DNA of 17,694 nt from an uncultured Clostridia bacterium (GTDB taxonomy: Bacteria; Bacillota; Clostridia; Peptostreptococcales; Anaerovoracaceae): the NCBI GenBank assembly GCA_937889655.1, contig CALBZG010000103.1, forward strand, positions 1 to 17,694, written 5' to 3'. This document shows, in pieces, positions 7,081 through 14,699 of the stretch (within the stretch, counting starts at the first letter, position 1; the number at the start of each line of letters is the position of its first letter). A model generated the notes under the pieces. It saw only the letters and a program-made list of their open reading frames with translations, ran no database searches and was not told the origin of the DNA. Both the position numbers and the translations under genes were made by a program.

Positions 7081-7198
7081 CGGTCACGTTGGGGATCGAA
7101 AGTAAACCAACGGGAAAATTATTTTGAATTCGCACACCGGAGTCTTGGTTTGAAAATGCCCGAATCCGGTGGAGGAAAGAAAACCAAGGAGGAACAAA
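7081..7198 (+). promoter_or_regulatory. Structured rpsB leader with alternative helices at the Shine-Dalgarno
   Basis: Three helices can be drawn. Helix I pairs CGTTGG (7087-7092) with CCAACG (7107-7112). Helix II pairs CACCGGA (7135-7141) with TCCGGTG (7165-7171). Helix III pairs CTTGGTTT (7144-7151), in the loop of helix II, with AAACCAAG (7181-7188). Helix III covers the 5' half of the AAGGAGG ribosome binding site (7186-7192) and would make a pseudoknot with helix II. TTGGTTT (7145-7151) can instead pair with a second AAACCAA copy at 7104-7110, which competes with helix I. The competing pairings suggest translational autoregulation, perhaps by S2; this is inferred, and I know no described Firmicute leader of this form. 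Confidence 0.5.
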
Positions 7199-7957
7199 AT
7201 GGCAGTAGTATCAATGAAACAATTATTAGAGGCCGGCGTACACTTTGGCCACCAGACAAGAAGATGGAATCCTAAAATGGCTCCTTATATCTTCACAGAA
7301 AGAAACGGGATCTATATCATTGACTTACAGAAGACCGTCAAGAAGATCGAAGAAGCTTACGACTTTATGAGACAGATCGGCGAAACCAGAAAACCTGTGC
7401 TGTTTGTTGGAACAAAGAAACAGGCGCAGTCTGCAATCGTTGATGAAGCAAGCAGATGTGGAATGTACCACGTCAGCGAACGTTGGCTGGGCGGGATGCT
7501 TACAAACTATAAGACCATCAGCGGAAGGATCGCAAGGCTGAATGAAATAAAAGCAATGGAGACTGACGGAACCTTTGAAAAGCTTTCAAAGAAGGAAGTC
7601 AGCAAGCTGCGTCTTGAATTGGAAAGGCTGGAAAAATTCCTGGGTGGAATCAAAGACATGAAAGGCATGCCTGGAGCATTGTTCGTTGTCGATCCGAAAA
7701 AGGAAAGGATCGCAGTGAAAGAAGCAAGGATCCTTGGTATTCCGATCATTGGAATCGTTGACACAAACTGTGATCCGGACGATGTTGATTATGTGATCCC
7801 TGCAAATGACGATGCCATCAGAGCCGTCAAGCTGATTGCAAGCTGCATGGCGGATGCCATCATAGAAGCCAATCAGGGCGAGAGCTATGATGAAGGTCCG
7901 GCAGAACAGGCAGAAGCAGCGGCTGAGGAAGCAACCGAGGAAGCTGAAGAAGCATAA
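7199..7957 (+). CDS. rpsB: 30S ribosomal protein S2
   Basis: S2 joins late in 30S assembly, contacts S1-type proteins where present and helps bind mRNA near the platform. The sequence is textbook: MAVVSMKQLLEAGVHFGHQT, RRWNPKMAPYIF (21-32), FVGTKKQA, RWLGGMLTN, PGALFVVDPKKE and GIVDTNCDPDDVDYVIP. Length is 252, including an acidic Glu/Ala-rich tail (about 228-252) likely to be disordered. The ATG is set by AAGGAGG at 7186-7192; an in-frame GTG at 7169 is rejected because it would put that strong site inside the coding region. It is followed after 49 bases by tsf, the conserved pairing. Confidence 0.97.
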   Translation: MAVVSMKQLLEAGVHFGHQTRRWNPKMAPYIFTERNGIYIIDLQKTVKKIEEAYDFMRQIGETRKPVLFVGTKKQAQSAIVDEASRCGMYHVSERWLGGMLTNYKTISGRIARLNEIKAMETDGTFEKLSKKEVSKLRLELERLEKFLGGIKDMKGMPGALFVVDPKKERIAVKEARILGIPIIGIVDTNCDPDDVDYVIPANDDAIRAVKLIASCMADAIIEANQGESYDEGPAEQAEAAAEEATEEAEEA

Positions 7958-8006
7958 ATTGTTTTGGCCAGGGGATACAATATAACAATAATCGGAGGTA
8001 ATATAA

Positions 8007-8921
8007 ATGGCTGTTACAGCACAGATGGTAAAAGAACTGCGTGAAATGACCGGCGCAGGAATGATGGATTGCAAAAATGTCCTCATGGAAGCAGACGGAG
8101 ATATGGAAAAAGCTGTTGAGCTGCTTCGTGAAAAAGGCTTGGCAAAGGCTGCAAAAAAAGCGGACCGTGTGGCATCAGAAGGGCTTGTAAGATTGGCGTT
8201 CAATGAAGACGGAACCAAGGCCGCCGTTATTGAAGTTAATTCAGAGACTGACTTTGTGGCAAAGAATGAAGAATTCATTACATTTGTCGAGACTCTGGCA
8301 GATAAAGCTCTTATGGCAGAGGACAATGACATTGAGAAGTTCATGGAGCTTCCTTATGATGATACGGATAACATCAAAATAGCTCTTCAGAGCAAAATCG
8401 CCAAGATCGGTGAGAACCTGAACCTTCGTCGCTACTTCAAGGCAGAGGCTCCGGGCTGCAAATATGCAGGTTACCTTCACAGCAACGGCAAAATCGCTGT
8501 GTTGGTGGGACTTGAAACTGAAGCATCCGTGGAAGAAATCGCGACAGTTGGAAGAGATCTCGCAATGCAGGTTGCATCAATGAATCCAAAATTTGTGGAT
8601 GAGACCAGCGTTGATCCTGACTACATCGAAAACGAGAAGAAAATCATGACCCAGCTTGTTATCAACGAAGGAAAGAAAGGCGACATGGTTGCCAAGATCG
8701 TTGAAGGCAAGATCAAGAAGGAACTCAAGGAAGTTTGTCTTACTGAACAGAAATTCGTGAAGGACAGCGAACTGACAGTGAAACAATATGTAGATAAGGT
8801 TGCTGCAGAAATTGGCAAGCCGATCAGAGTTGCTTTCATGATCCGATATGAAGTTGGAGAAGGCATAGAGAAGAAAGAAGAGAATTTTGCCGAGGAAGTG
8901 GCAAAACAGATGGGCAAATAA
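8007..8921 (+). CDS. tsf: Elongation factor Ts
   Basis: EF-Ts is the guanine-nucleotide exchange factor that regenerates EF-Tu-GTP. Residues 1-50 form the UBA-like domain with VKELREMTGAGMMDCKNVL (8-26) and the KGLAKAAKKADR segment. The catalytic core begins with EGLVRLAF and includes the nucleotide-release motif TDFVAKN (81-87), where the conserved Asp82-Phe83 invade the EF-Tu magnesium site. Length of 304 fits full-length bacterial EF-Ts. GGAGGT (7994-7999) precedes the ATG by seven bases. It forms a two-gene operon with rpsB and ends at a strong terminator, so pyrH is transcribed separately. Confidence 0.97.
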   Translation: MAVTAQMVKELREMTGAGMMDCKNVLMEADGDMEKAVELLREKGLAKAAKKADRVASEGLVRLAFNEDGTKAAVIEVNSETDFVAKNEEFITFVETLADKALMAEDNDIEKFMELPYDDTDNIKIALQSKIAKIGENLNLRRYFKAEAPGCKYAGYLHSNGKIAVLVGLETEASVEEIATVGRDLAMQVASMNPKFVDETSVDPDYIENEKKIMTQLVINEGKKGDMVAKIVEGKIKKELKEVCLTEQKFVKDSELTVKQYVDKVAAEIGKPIRVAFMIRYEVGEGIEKKEENFAEEVAKQMGK

Positions 8922-8935
8922 ATCCTGATCGCAAT

Positions 8936-8979
8936 AAAGAGCTTCAACTCTGTTCACTCAGATGAGATGCTCTTTTTTT
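8936..8979 (+). terminator. Rho-independent terminator after tsf
   Basis: Outer stem AAAGAGC (8936-8942) pairs with GCTCTTT (8969-8975), with additional imperfect inner pairing between ACTCTG and CAGATGAG, followed by a seven-T run (8973-8979). It lies 14 bases after the tsf stop and closes the rpsB-tsf operon. Confidence 0.88.
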
Positions 8980-9043
8980 GTATTAATAAATTTTTTATGC
9001 ATTTGATGACACAATTTAAATGAATAATGAATGGGGTGAATGT

Positions 9044-9511
9044 ATGTTCAGAGAAATGAGAAGGATAGGCAATAAAATGGATCAGGATCAGGCCGTTTCG
9101 ATACTAAAGGCCGGCACCAATGGCGTTTTGGGCGTGATTGGAGACTCAGGATATCCATATACCGTTCCAGTCAGCTATGTGTACGACGAGGGCAATATTT
9201 ACTTTCACAGCGCAACGGAAGGACATAAGCTGGATGCAATACAGAATGAACCGAAGGTCTCCTTTTGCGTGACAGCTCAGGACAACATTATAGCTGAAGA
9301 TTTCAACACCCTGTACAAGAGTGTCATCGTTTTTGGCAAAGCAGAGATCCTCGTGAATGAAGAATCAAAAAGGGACGCGCTGGAAAGCATCTTGAAGAAG
9401 TACTCTGCTGATTTCATTGAAAAAGGCAGAGAATATATCAAAGAGGAATGGGACAATTGCGTAGCTGTTCGAATATCCATTGAACACATGAGCGGAAAAT
9501 TCGGAGATTGA
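9044..9511 (+). CDS. Nim-like pyridoxamine 5'-phosphate oxidase-family flavoprotein
   Basis: A small split-barrel FMN-binding protein of the pyridoxamine-phosphate-oxidase-like superfamily, closest in pattern to Nim proteins (5-nitroimidazole reductase/resistance-like). Signatures are the opening MFREMRRIGNKMD, an early Gly-rich strand NGVLGVIGDSGYPYTVPVSYVY (split barrel, about 26-47), then IYFHSATEGHKLDAI, in which the His and Lys are typical of the Nim group. Most chromosomal members have no proven role, so nitroimidazole resistance should not be assumed; haem or flavin use is possible. Start at 9044 is preferred over an in-frame ATG at 9020, because GGGGTG (9033-9038) is correctly placed and the product (155 residues) then begins with the family N-terminus. 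It stands alone between tsf and pyrH, which are often adjacent. Confidence 0.85.
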   Translation: MFREMRRIGNKMDQDQAVSILKAGTNGVLGVIGDSGYPYTVPVSYVYDEGNIYFHSATEGHKLDAIQNEPKVSFCVTAQDNIIAEDFNTLYKSVIVFGKAEILVNEESKRDALESILKKYSADFIEKGREYIKEEWDNCVAVRISIEHMSGKFGD

Positions 9512-9538
9512 TTCAACTGACTCAATTGACGGCTTACA

Positions 9539-9572
9539 AAAAGCATAATTCACTGTTGGCGACGATGCTTTT
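9539..9572 (+). terminator. Possible weak terminator after the Nim-like gene
   Basis: AAAAGCAT (9539-9546) pairs with ATGCTTTT (9565-9572) around an 18-base loop, 27 bases after the stop codon. The T residues are inside the stem and no clean U tract follows, so termination would be inefficient. The 3' arm runs straight into the pyrH -10 region. Confidence 0.35.
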
Positions 9573-9582
9573 GTGGTATAAT
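9556..9582 (+). promoter_or_regulatory. Extended -10 promoter for pyrH-frr
   Basis: TGG directly before a perfect TATAAT (9577-9582) forms an extended -10 element (TG at 9574-9575). A modest -35 match, TTGGCG (9556-9561), lies 15 bases upstream, a short spacer tolerable for extended -10 promoters. Initiation near 9589 gives a leader of about 49 bases before pyrH. Confidence 0.65.
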
Positions 9583-9637
9583 AATCTCTGTTAAATCTGA
9601 GCAGGTAGTGTATACACATAACGGCAAGGAGTGGGTA

Positions 9638-10342
9638 ATGGAACCTAAATACAAAAGAGTCATACTGAAGGTCAGCGGAGAAGCACTGGCGGGGGAGAGC
9701 AAGTCCGGATTAAGCGGCGAATTCCTTTGCCGAGTGGCGAGAGAGGTGAAATCCATCCATGAGTTGGGCGTCCAGGTCGCAATCGTGGTCGGTGGCGGGA
9801 ATTTCTGGCGCGGAAGAACCTCGAAGAGTATGGATAGAGCTACAGCGGATTACATTGGCATGCTGGCAACGGTCATGAACGCTTTGGCCTTGCAGGACGC
9901 CATCGAAGCTGAAGGGCTGCCGGTGAGAGTGCATACAGCGATCGAAATGAAGGAAGTGGCAGAGCCTTACATCAGAAGGAAGGCCATCAAGCAGCTTCAA
10001 GACGGCGATATTGTAATTTTTGGAGCTGGAACAGGCAATCCTTTCTTTTCGACAGATACCACAGCTGCCCTGAGAGCGGCGGAGATCGAAGCAGACATGC
10101 TTCTGCTGGCGAAAAAAGTCGATGCAGTTTACAGCGCGGATCCTGAATTAGATCCAAATGCAAAAAAATTCGATGTCATCACTCACCAGGAAATCCTGGA
10201 AATGGGGCTGGGCGTTATGGATTCGACAGCTGCCAGCTTATGCAAGGACAATAATATCCCTGTTCATGTTTTTGGCATCGCCACTGAGGGCAATATGCTG
10301 AGGGCAGTCTGCGGAGAAAAGATCGGAACATTGATCACATAG
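9638..10342 (+). CDS. pyrH: UMP kinase (uridylate kinase)
   Basis: Hexameric amino-acid-kinase-fold enzyme that phosphorylates UMP to UDP; bacterial PyrH is allosterically controlled by GTP and UTP. Motifs are VILKVSGEAL (8-17) for ATP/phosphate binding, IVVGGGNFWRGR (about 49-60), DRATADYIGMLATVMNALAL (UMP site) and GTGNPFFSTDTTAALRA (about 135-151). AAGGAG (9626-9631) six bases before the ATG at 9638 fixes the start; the in-frame ATG at 9608 would add ten non-conserved residues. The resulting 234 residues match the family. It is cotranscribed with frr (45-base gap), a near-universal pairing. Confidence 0.96.
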   Translation: MEPKYKRVILKVSGEALAGESKSGLSGEFLCRVAREVKSIHELGVQVAIVVGGGNFWRGRTSKSMDRATADYIGMLATVMNALALQDAIEAEGLPVRVHTAIEMKEVAEPYIRRKAIKQLQDGDIVIFGAGTGNPFFSTDTTAALRAAEIEADMLLLAKKVDAVYSADPELDPNAKKFDVITHQEILEMGLGVMDSTAASLCKDNNIPVHVFGIATEGNMLRAVCGEKIGTLIT

Positions 10343-10387
10343 ATATCATCAATAATCTTCACACTATAAAAAAGGAGGAAATTCCAA

Positions 10388-10945
10388 ATGAGCGTAGACG
10401 TATTGGCATTCACAAAAGAGAAAGTAGAAAAGAGTCTGTTGTTTTTGAAGGAAGAATTGAACAGTGTAAGAGCAGGACGTGCAAATCCGGCCCTTATAGA
10501 TAAAATCCTGGTGGATTATTACGGCACTATGACACCGCTGAAAAACCTGTCCAACATTTCGGTTCCAGATCCGAGGACGCTTATGATAACACCTTTCGAT
10601 CCCAAATCAATTCCTGCCATTGAAAGAGCCATCAATATAGCTAATTTGGGCATCAATCCAAGCAACGACGGGAAGAATATACGACTGGTGATTCCGCAGG
10701 TCACGGAGGAAAGACGTAAAGAACTGACGAAGCTGGTCAAAAAGATGGGCGAGGATGCAAAGGTGGCCGTTAGAAACCTAAGAAGGGATGCCAATGAGGA
10801 TCTTAAAAAGCAGGAAAAAGCGGCAGAAATTACCGAAGATGATTTGAAGCATGACCTTGATGCGATCCAGAAGGAGACAGATAAAGGCATTAAAGATATC
10901 GACGATATTATAGCAGCTAAAGAGAAGGAAATCCTGGAGGTCTGA
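10388..10945 (+). CDS. frr: Ribosome recycling factor
   Basis: RRF works with EF-G to split post-termination ribosomes. The 185-residue product has domain I helices at both ends (KEKVEKSLLFLKEELNSVRAGRANPALI, about 10-37; and the charged C-terminal helices). Domain II lies between, with VPDPRTLMITPFD (about 59-71). ERRKELTKLVKKMGEDAKVAVRNLRRDAN carries the conserved Arg residues of domain I. AAGGAGG (10372-10378) lies nine bases upstream of the ATG. The stop codon sits inside the loop of a small terminator hairpin, so termination of translation and of transcription overlap here. Confidence 0.96.
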   Translation: MSVDVLAFTKEKVEKSLLFLKEELNSVRAGRANPALIDKILVDYYGTMTPLKNLSNISVPDPRTLMITPFDPKSIPAIERAINIANLGINPSNDGKNIRLVIPQVTEERRKELTKLVKKMGEDAKVAVRNLRRDANEDLKKQEKAAEITEDDLKHDLDAIQKETDKGIKDIDDIIAAKEKEILEV

Positions 10946-10960
10946 TAAAGGCCTCTTTTT
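10937..10960 (+). terminator. Short terminator hairpin straddling the frr stop codon
   Basis: GAGGTC (10937-10942) pairs with GGCCTC (10950-10955), one T-G wobble, around a seven-base loop that contains the frr TGA, followed by TTTTTA. The stem is short, so readthrough into uppS is likely. I found no good separate promoter for uppS between 10961 and 10996, which makes a partial terminator more plausible than a full stop. Confidence 0.55.
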
Positions 10961-10996
10961 ATCAAAACGATTGAAATGAGATGGCGGTATATTTAA

Positions 10997-11734
10997 ATGA
11001 TTGATAGTGAAAGGATCCCGATTCACGTTGCCATTGTGATGGATGGGAACGGACGGTGGGCAGCGCGGAAAAATCTGCCGCGAATGGCAGGTCATACCGC
11101 TGGCATGAAGGCCATGAAGGAGATCGTCAAGAAATCCTCTGCCTTGGGTGTTAGATATCTTACGGTTTATGCCTTTTCCACCGAAAACTGGAAGCGCAGC
11201 AGAGAAGAAGTGAGAGGGATCTTCAATCTGTTGGTTTATTTTGTGGACAATGAACTGAAGGAATTGCATCAGAACAATGTAAAAGTAACGATTCTGGGGG
11301 ATTACAAAGCCCTCCCTTTTGATGCGATAGACCGTATAGAAAAGACTTTGGAGCTTACAAAAGACAATACGGGACTGCATTTCAGCATCGCTCTCAACTA
11401 TGGATCCCGGCAGGAAATCGTCGACGCTGTGAAAAGGTTGGCAGAGAAGGTTTCAAATGGGGAGGAGTCCATTGAAGAGTTGGATGCGAACAGAATCTCA
11501 GAGGAATTGTATACCGGAAAATATGGTATTCCGGATCCGGATCTTGTGATCAGAACCAGCGGAGAAAAAAGGCTTTCCAATTTTCTGCTGTGGCAATCAG
11601 CCTATAGCGAGTTTGTTTTCACGGATACGTTATGGCCTGAGTTTACGCCATCAATTTTCGAGAACTGTATAGAAGAATATCAGTGCCGGGACAGGCGTTT
11701 CGGAGGAAGGCCCGCTGTAAACAAGGGCAGATAA
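10997..11734 (+). CDS. uppS: Undecaprenyl diphosphate synthase (cis-prenyltransferase)
   Basis: Condenses isopentenyl diphosphate onto farnesyl diphosphate in cis to make the C55 lipid carrier for peptidoglycan and wall polymers. The conserved MDGNGRWA (15-22) holds catalytic Asp16 and the diphosphate-binding Gly/Arg; RMAGHTAG includes His33. YAFSTENWKR and RTSGEKRLSNFLLW follow, then LWPEF and the closing RRFGG. Length of 245 is standard. The frame has a stop just before the ATG, so 10997 is the earliest start, with only a weak GGCGG (10983-10987) as binding site. It opens the uppS-cdsA-dxr-rseP-ispG-polC operon common in Clostridia. Confidence 0.95.
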   Translation: MIDSERIPIHVAIVMDGNGRWAARKNLPRMAGHTAGMKAMKEIVKKSSALGVRYLTVYAFSTENWKRSREEVRGIFNLLVYFVDNELKELHQNNVKVTILGDYKALPFDAIDRIEKTLELTKDNTGLHFSIALNYGSRQEIVDAVKRLAEKVSNGEESIEELDANRISEELYTGKYGIPDPDLVIRTSGEKRLSNFLLWQSAYSEFVFTDTLWPEFTPSIFENCIEEYQCRDRRFGGRPAVNKGR

Positions 11735-11762
11735 TGAAGGTTTCGACAGGAGGTCCTCAACA

Positions 11763-12545
11763 TTGAAAACAAGAATATTATCCGGCTTGATACTGGCACC
11801 GCTGCTTATTATCGTATACATCGGCGGCTATGTGCTTCAGGCAGCCTGCCTGATCATCGGTATCATCGGGGTCAGGGAGTTTTACAGCGCGTTTAAAAGC
11901 GCAGGCATCAAACCGAGCTTTACGGTCGGTGCAATTTTGACCTTTGCTTTGTATGCGATCATCAATATCGGGTCTAACAGCCAGTGGATGATGATGTGGT
12001 TTTTTGCTGTCATCATGGCGAGTCTTTTATATTTATTTATTAATTTTCCCGCAAGGCGCCTTGAGGATGCGCTGGTAACGGCGGTAGGAGTGCTCTACAT
12101 TCCTTTTTTCAGCATCCATGTGGCGCTGACGGAACGTACTCCATACGGCATTCTTGTATGGCTTATACTTCTTACAGCCTTCGGGACAGATATTTTTGCA
12201 TATTTTTCAGGCTACTTATTTGGGAAACATAAATTGTGCCCGGAGATAAGTCCTAAAAAAACCATTGAAGGCTCTGTCGGAGGGACAATCGGGAGTGTTG
12301 CACTATGTACGGCATTTGCTTTGGTCTTTGCGCCGGAACTATTGATGCATTCAGTAATAATCGGAATTCTCGGGGGCATCATATCCCAGTTCGGCGATTT
12401 GACAGCATCCATATTCAAACGCAAGCTTGGCATAAAAGACTATGGAAATCTGATACCAGGCCACGGAGGGATACTTGACCGTTTTGACAGCATATTGTTC
12501 ACAGCACCAATGGTTTATTACTATATAGTTTTTTTCATGATGTAA
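11763..12545 (+). CDS. cdsA: Phosphatidate cytidylyltransferase (CDP-diacylglycerol synthase)
   Basis: Membrane enzyme that makes CDP-diacylglycerol from phosphatidic acid and CTP, the precursor of phosphatidylglycerol and related phospholipids. The product is 260 residues with about seven to eight hydrophobic segments spread along its length. The C-terminal CDS signature is clear: SIFKRKLGIKDYGNLIPGHG then GILDRFDS, containing the metal-binding Asp residues. The start is TTG, supported by AGGAGGT (11748-11754) at eight bases and by the family-like opening KTRILSGLILAPLLI. It sits 28 bases after uppS and 10 before dxr. Confidence 0.94.
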   Translation: MKTRILSGLILAPLLIIVYIGGYVLQAACLIIGIIGVREFYSAFKSAGIKPSFTVGAILTFALYAIINIGSNSQWMMMWFFAVIMASLLYLFINFPARRLEDALVTAVGVLYIPFFSIHVALTERTPYGILVWLILLTAFGTDIFAYFSGYLFGKHKLCPEISPKKTIEGSVGGTIGSVALCTAFALVFAPELLMHSVIIGILGGIISQFGDLTASIFKRKLGIKDYGNLIPGHGGILDRFDSILFTAPMVYYYIVFFMM

Positions 12546-12555
12546 GAGGTAAGGA

Positions 12556-13680
12556 ATGAAGCGTATCGCGATATTGGGGAGCACCGGGTCCATCGGAAGT
12601 CAGGCACTGGATATTGTCAGGGCCAATCCTGATTTATTTCAGATCACAGTGCTTTCCTGCGCCACGAGGATCGATGAACTGAAATCCCAAATCAAAGAAT
12701 TCAGCCCTGAGCTTGTTGTGGTTGAAAAGGAAACTCAGGCGTTGCACATCGCAAAGGAATATCCGCATATCCAGGTCGCTTTTGGAGAAGAGGGCTTAAT
12801 AGCCGCTGCTGTGAGCAAATGTGACTTGCTTCTCAACTCCCTGATGGGCATTCGTGGTCTGGTCCCGACGTATCATGCTATCGAGGCAGGACATAATATT
12901 GCCTTTGCCAATAAAGAGACCCTCGTAGCAGGAGGGGAACTGATCATGAAGAAAGTAAAAGAAAAAGGGGTTGATCTGCTGCCTGTGGACAGTGAGCATA
13001 GCGCCATTTTTCAATGCTTGATGGGTAATGATGGGAAGAAGATCAAACGTTTGATATTGACAGCTTCCGGAGGTCCATTCAGGGGCTATAGCATCGATAT
13101 GCTGAAATCAGTAACTCCGTCACAGGCTCTTTGCCATCCCAAATGGAAAATGGGCAGCAAAATTACTGTGGATTCTGCCACAATGATGAATAAAGGCTTG
13201 GAAATAATCGAAGCAAAATGGCTTTTTGATGTGGATGAGCATGATATAGAGGTGGTGGTCCATCCACAAAGCATCGTGCACAGCATGGTGGAATTCAGTG
13301 ACACATCAGTGATGGCGCAGATGGGCCGGCCCGATATGAGGGTTCCGTTGTCCTTGGCTTTTTCATATCCTGAGCGATTAGAAAATGATTTCCCTTCACT
13401 CAATCTTCTGGAGGAAGGAAGAAATCTGACTTTTGAAAAGCCGGATAATGTGACGTTCAGATGCATGGATCTGGCAAGAGAGGCCTGCCGAAAAGGCGGC
13501 AGCTATCCAGTGGTCATGAATGGCGTGAACGAAGTTCTGGTACAGCGATTCATAGATGGTAAAATCAAATTTCTCGACATACAGGAAGGTATTGAACAAG
13601 CTATGCACAGGCATGAACCGGTTTATAACTTAAGTATTGACGAGATCATGGAAATAGACAGGGAGGCAAGATCGATATGA
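12556..13680 (+). CDS. dxr: 1-deoxy-D-xylulose 5-phosphate reductoisomerase
   Basis: Second step of the MEP isoprenoid pathway: NADPH-dependent rearrangement and reduction of DXP to MEP; the target of fosmidomycin. The NADPH-binding motif GSTGSIGSQAL lies at 8-18. FANKETLVAGG (117-127) precedes the metal ligands Asp145 and Glu147 in VDSEHSA and Glu216 in MNKGLE. The active-site loop region HPKWKMGSKI (194-203) is intact. Length of 374 is close to standard. AGGTAAGG (12547-12554) lies directly before the ATG. The stop overlaps the rseP start in an ATGA, so translation is coupled. Confidence 0.96.
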   Translation: MKRIAILGSTGSIGSQALDIVRANPDLFQITVLSCATRIDELKSQIKEFSPELVVVEKETQALHIAKEYPHIQVAFGEEGLIAAAVSKCDLLLNSLMGIRGLVPTYHAIEAGHNIAFANKETLVAGGELIMKKVKEKGVDLLPVDSEHSAIFQCLMGNDGKKIKRLILTASGGPFRGYSIDMLKSVTPSQALCHPKWKMGSKITVDSATMMNKGLEIIEAKWLFDVDEHDIEVVVHPQSIVHSMVEFSDTSVMAQMGRPDMRVPLSLAFSYPERLENDFPSLNLLEEGRNLTFEKPDNVTFRCMDLAREACRKGGSYPVVMNGVNEVLVQRFIDGKIKFLDIQEGIEQAMHRHEPVYNLSIDEIMEIDREARSI

Positions 13681-14699
13681 CGACATTTATATATTCGGTG
13701 ATCGTTTTTGCCGTTCTGATTTTTGTCCACGAGCTCGGGCATTTCGTCACTGCAAAGGCGTTTGGGGTCAAGGTCAATGAGTTCGCCCTGGGCATGGGAC
13801 CGGTATTGCTTAAAAAACAGGTGGGAGAAACTCAGTATTCATTGAGGCTTGTGCCTATCGGTGGATTTTGCGCCATGGAAGGGGAAGATGAAGACTCTGA
13901 TGATGACAATGCGTTCAACAAAAAAGCCGCCTGGCAGAGAGGGATCATCCTTGCCGCCGGCTCTCTGATGAATGTGGCACTGACCATCGTCATACTTTCC
14001 GTGCTCTTGTTCTCTGCAGGCTATCCCACCAATGAGATCAGGGAAGTATCCCCTGAGAGCCCTGCAGCCGCTGCCGGCATTATACCGGGCGACGAGATAC
14101 GGGCCATCAATGGAAGTGATATAAAAGAATGGGATGATATATATACGGTAATAGGTTCGCTTCAACCCGGCACTGACATTTCAGTCAGCATCGAAAGAAA
14201 CGGGCAGCCGATGACTCTGCAGACAGAAACCGCTGAGTCCGAGGATGGAAGGACGATCATAGGAGTCTTGCCGGTAACGGAAAAGAAACCTCTGACCGCC
14301 ATCGAAGACGGCTTCAGGTCTACCTGGATGATGACAGTGGCCATGGCCGACATCTTAAAGCAGCTATTTGCGGGAGACGTTGCCGCTTCTGATTTAACGG
14401 GCCCCGTCGGAATCGTCTATTTAGTGGGGGATTCGGCCAAAATGGGCGTCCAATATGTGGCGTATTTAGCAGCGCTTATCAGCCTCAATCTCGCGATGAT
14501 CAATTTGCTTCCATTCCCGGCACTGGATGGTGGCCGATTGCTGTTCCTAGCCGTAAGAAAAATTACTGGTAAAGCGATTACTGATGACATTGAAGCAAAT
14601 ATTCACCGGGCGGGAATCATTCTTCTGCTGGCATTAATGGTTTACGTGACCTGGCATGATATATTGCGTTTTATTGTTCCAATAATAGGTGGGAAATGA
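13677..14699 (+). CDS. rseP: Site-2 intramembrane metalloprotease (RseP/RasP family)
   Basis: A zinc protease that cuts substrates inside the membrane: anti-sigma factors after site-1 cleavage, and remnant signal peptides. The active site HELGH is at 18-22 in the first membrane helix, and the second metal-ligand motif LDGG has Asp284 (NLLPFPALDGG, 276-286). Between them lie a conserved re-entrant region GFCAMEGEDEDSD (63-75), a second hydrophobic segment (~92-114) and a PDZ domain (about 115-200) for substrate gating, then two C-terminal hydrophobic segments (~262-290, ~312-335). Length of 340 is typical of single-PDZ clostridial forms. It overlaps dxr by ATGA and ispG by ATGA. Confidence 0.94.
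   Translation: MTTFIYSVIVFAVLIFVHELGHFVTAKAFGVKVNEFALGMGPVLLKKQVGETQYSLRLVPIGGFCAMEGEDEDSDDDNAFNKKAAWQRGIILAAGSLMNVALTIVILSVLLFSAGYPTNEIREVSPESPAAAAGIIPGDEIRAINGSDIKEWDDIYTVIGSLQPGTDISVSIERNGQPMTLQTETAESEDGRTIIGVLPVTEKKPLTAIEDGFRSTWMMTVAMADILKQLFAGDVAASDLTGPVGIVYLVGDSAKMGVQYVAYLAALISLNLAMINLLPFPALDGGRLLFLAVRKITGKAITDDIEANIHRAGIILLLALMVYVTWHDILRFIVPIIGGK

Noticed and set aside
7169..7198. GTG at 7169 as an extended rpsB start
   Set aside because: It would place the strong AAGGAGG inside the coding region and add ten residues absent from S2 proteins.
7586..8344. A 252-codon minus-strand open frame across the end of rpsB and the start of tsf
   Set aside because: It lies antisense to two unmistakable ribosomal/translation genes, crosses their intergenic gap and has no recognisable domain; it follows from codon bias of the real genes.
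10981..11004. A seven-codon frame (ATG at 10981) just before uppS, considered as a leader peptide
   Set aside because: No ribosome binding site, no codon pattern suggestive of attenuation, and of a length expected by chance.
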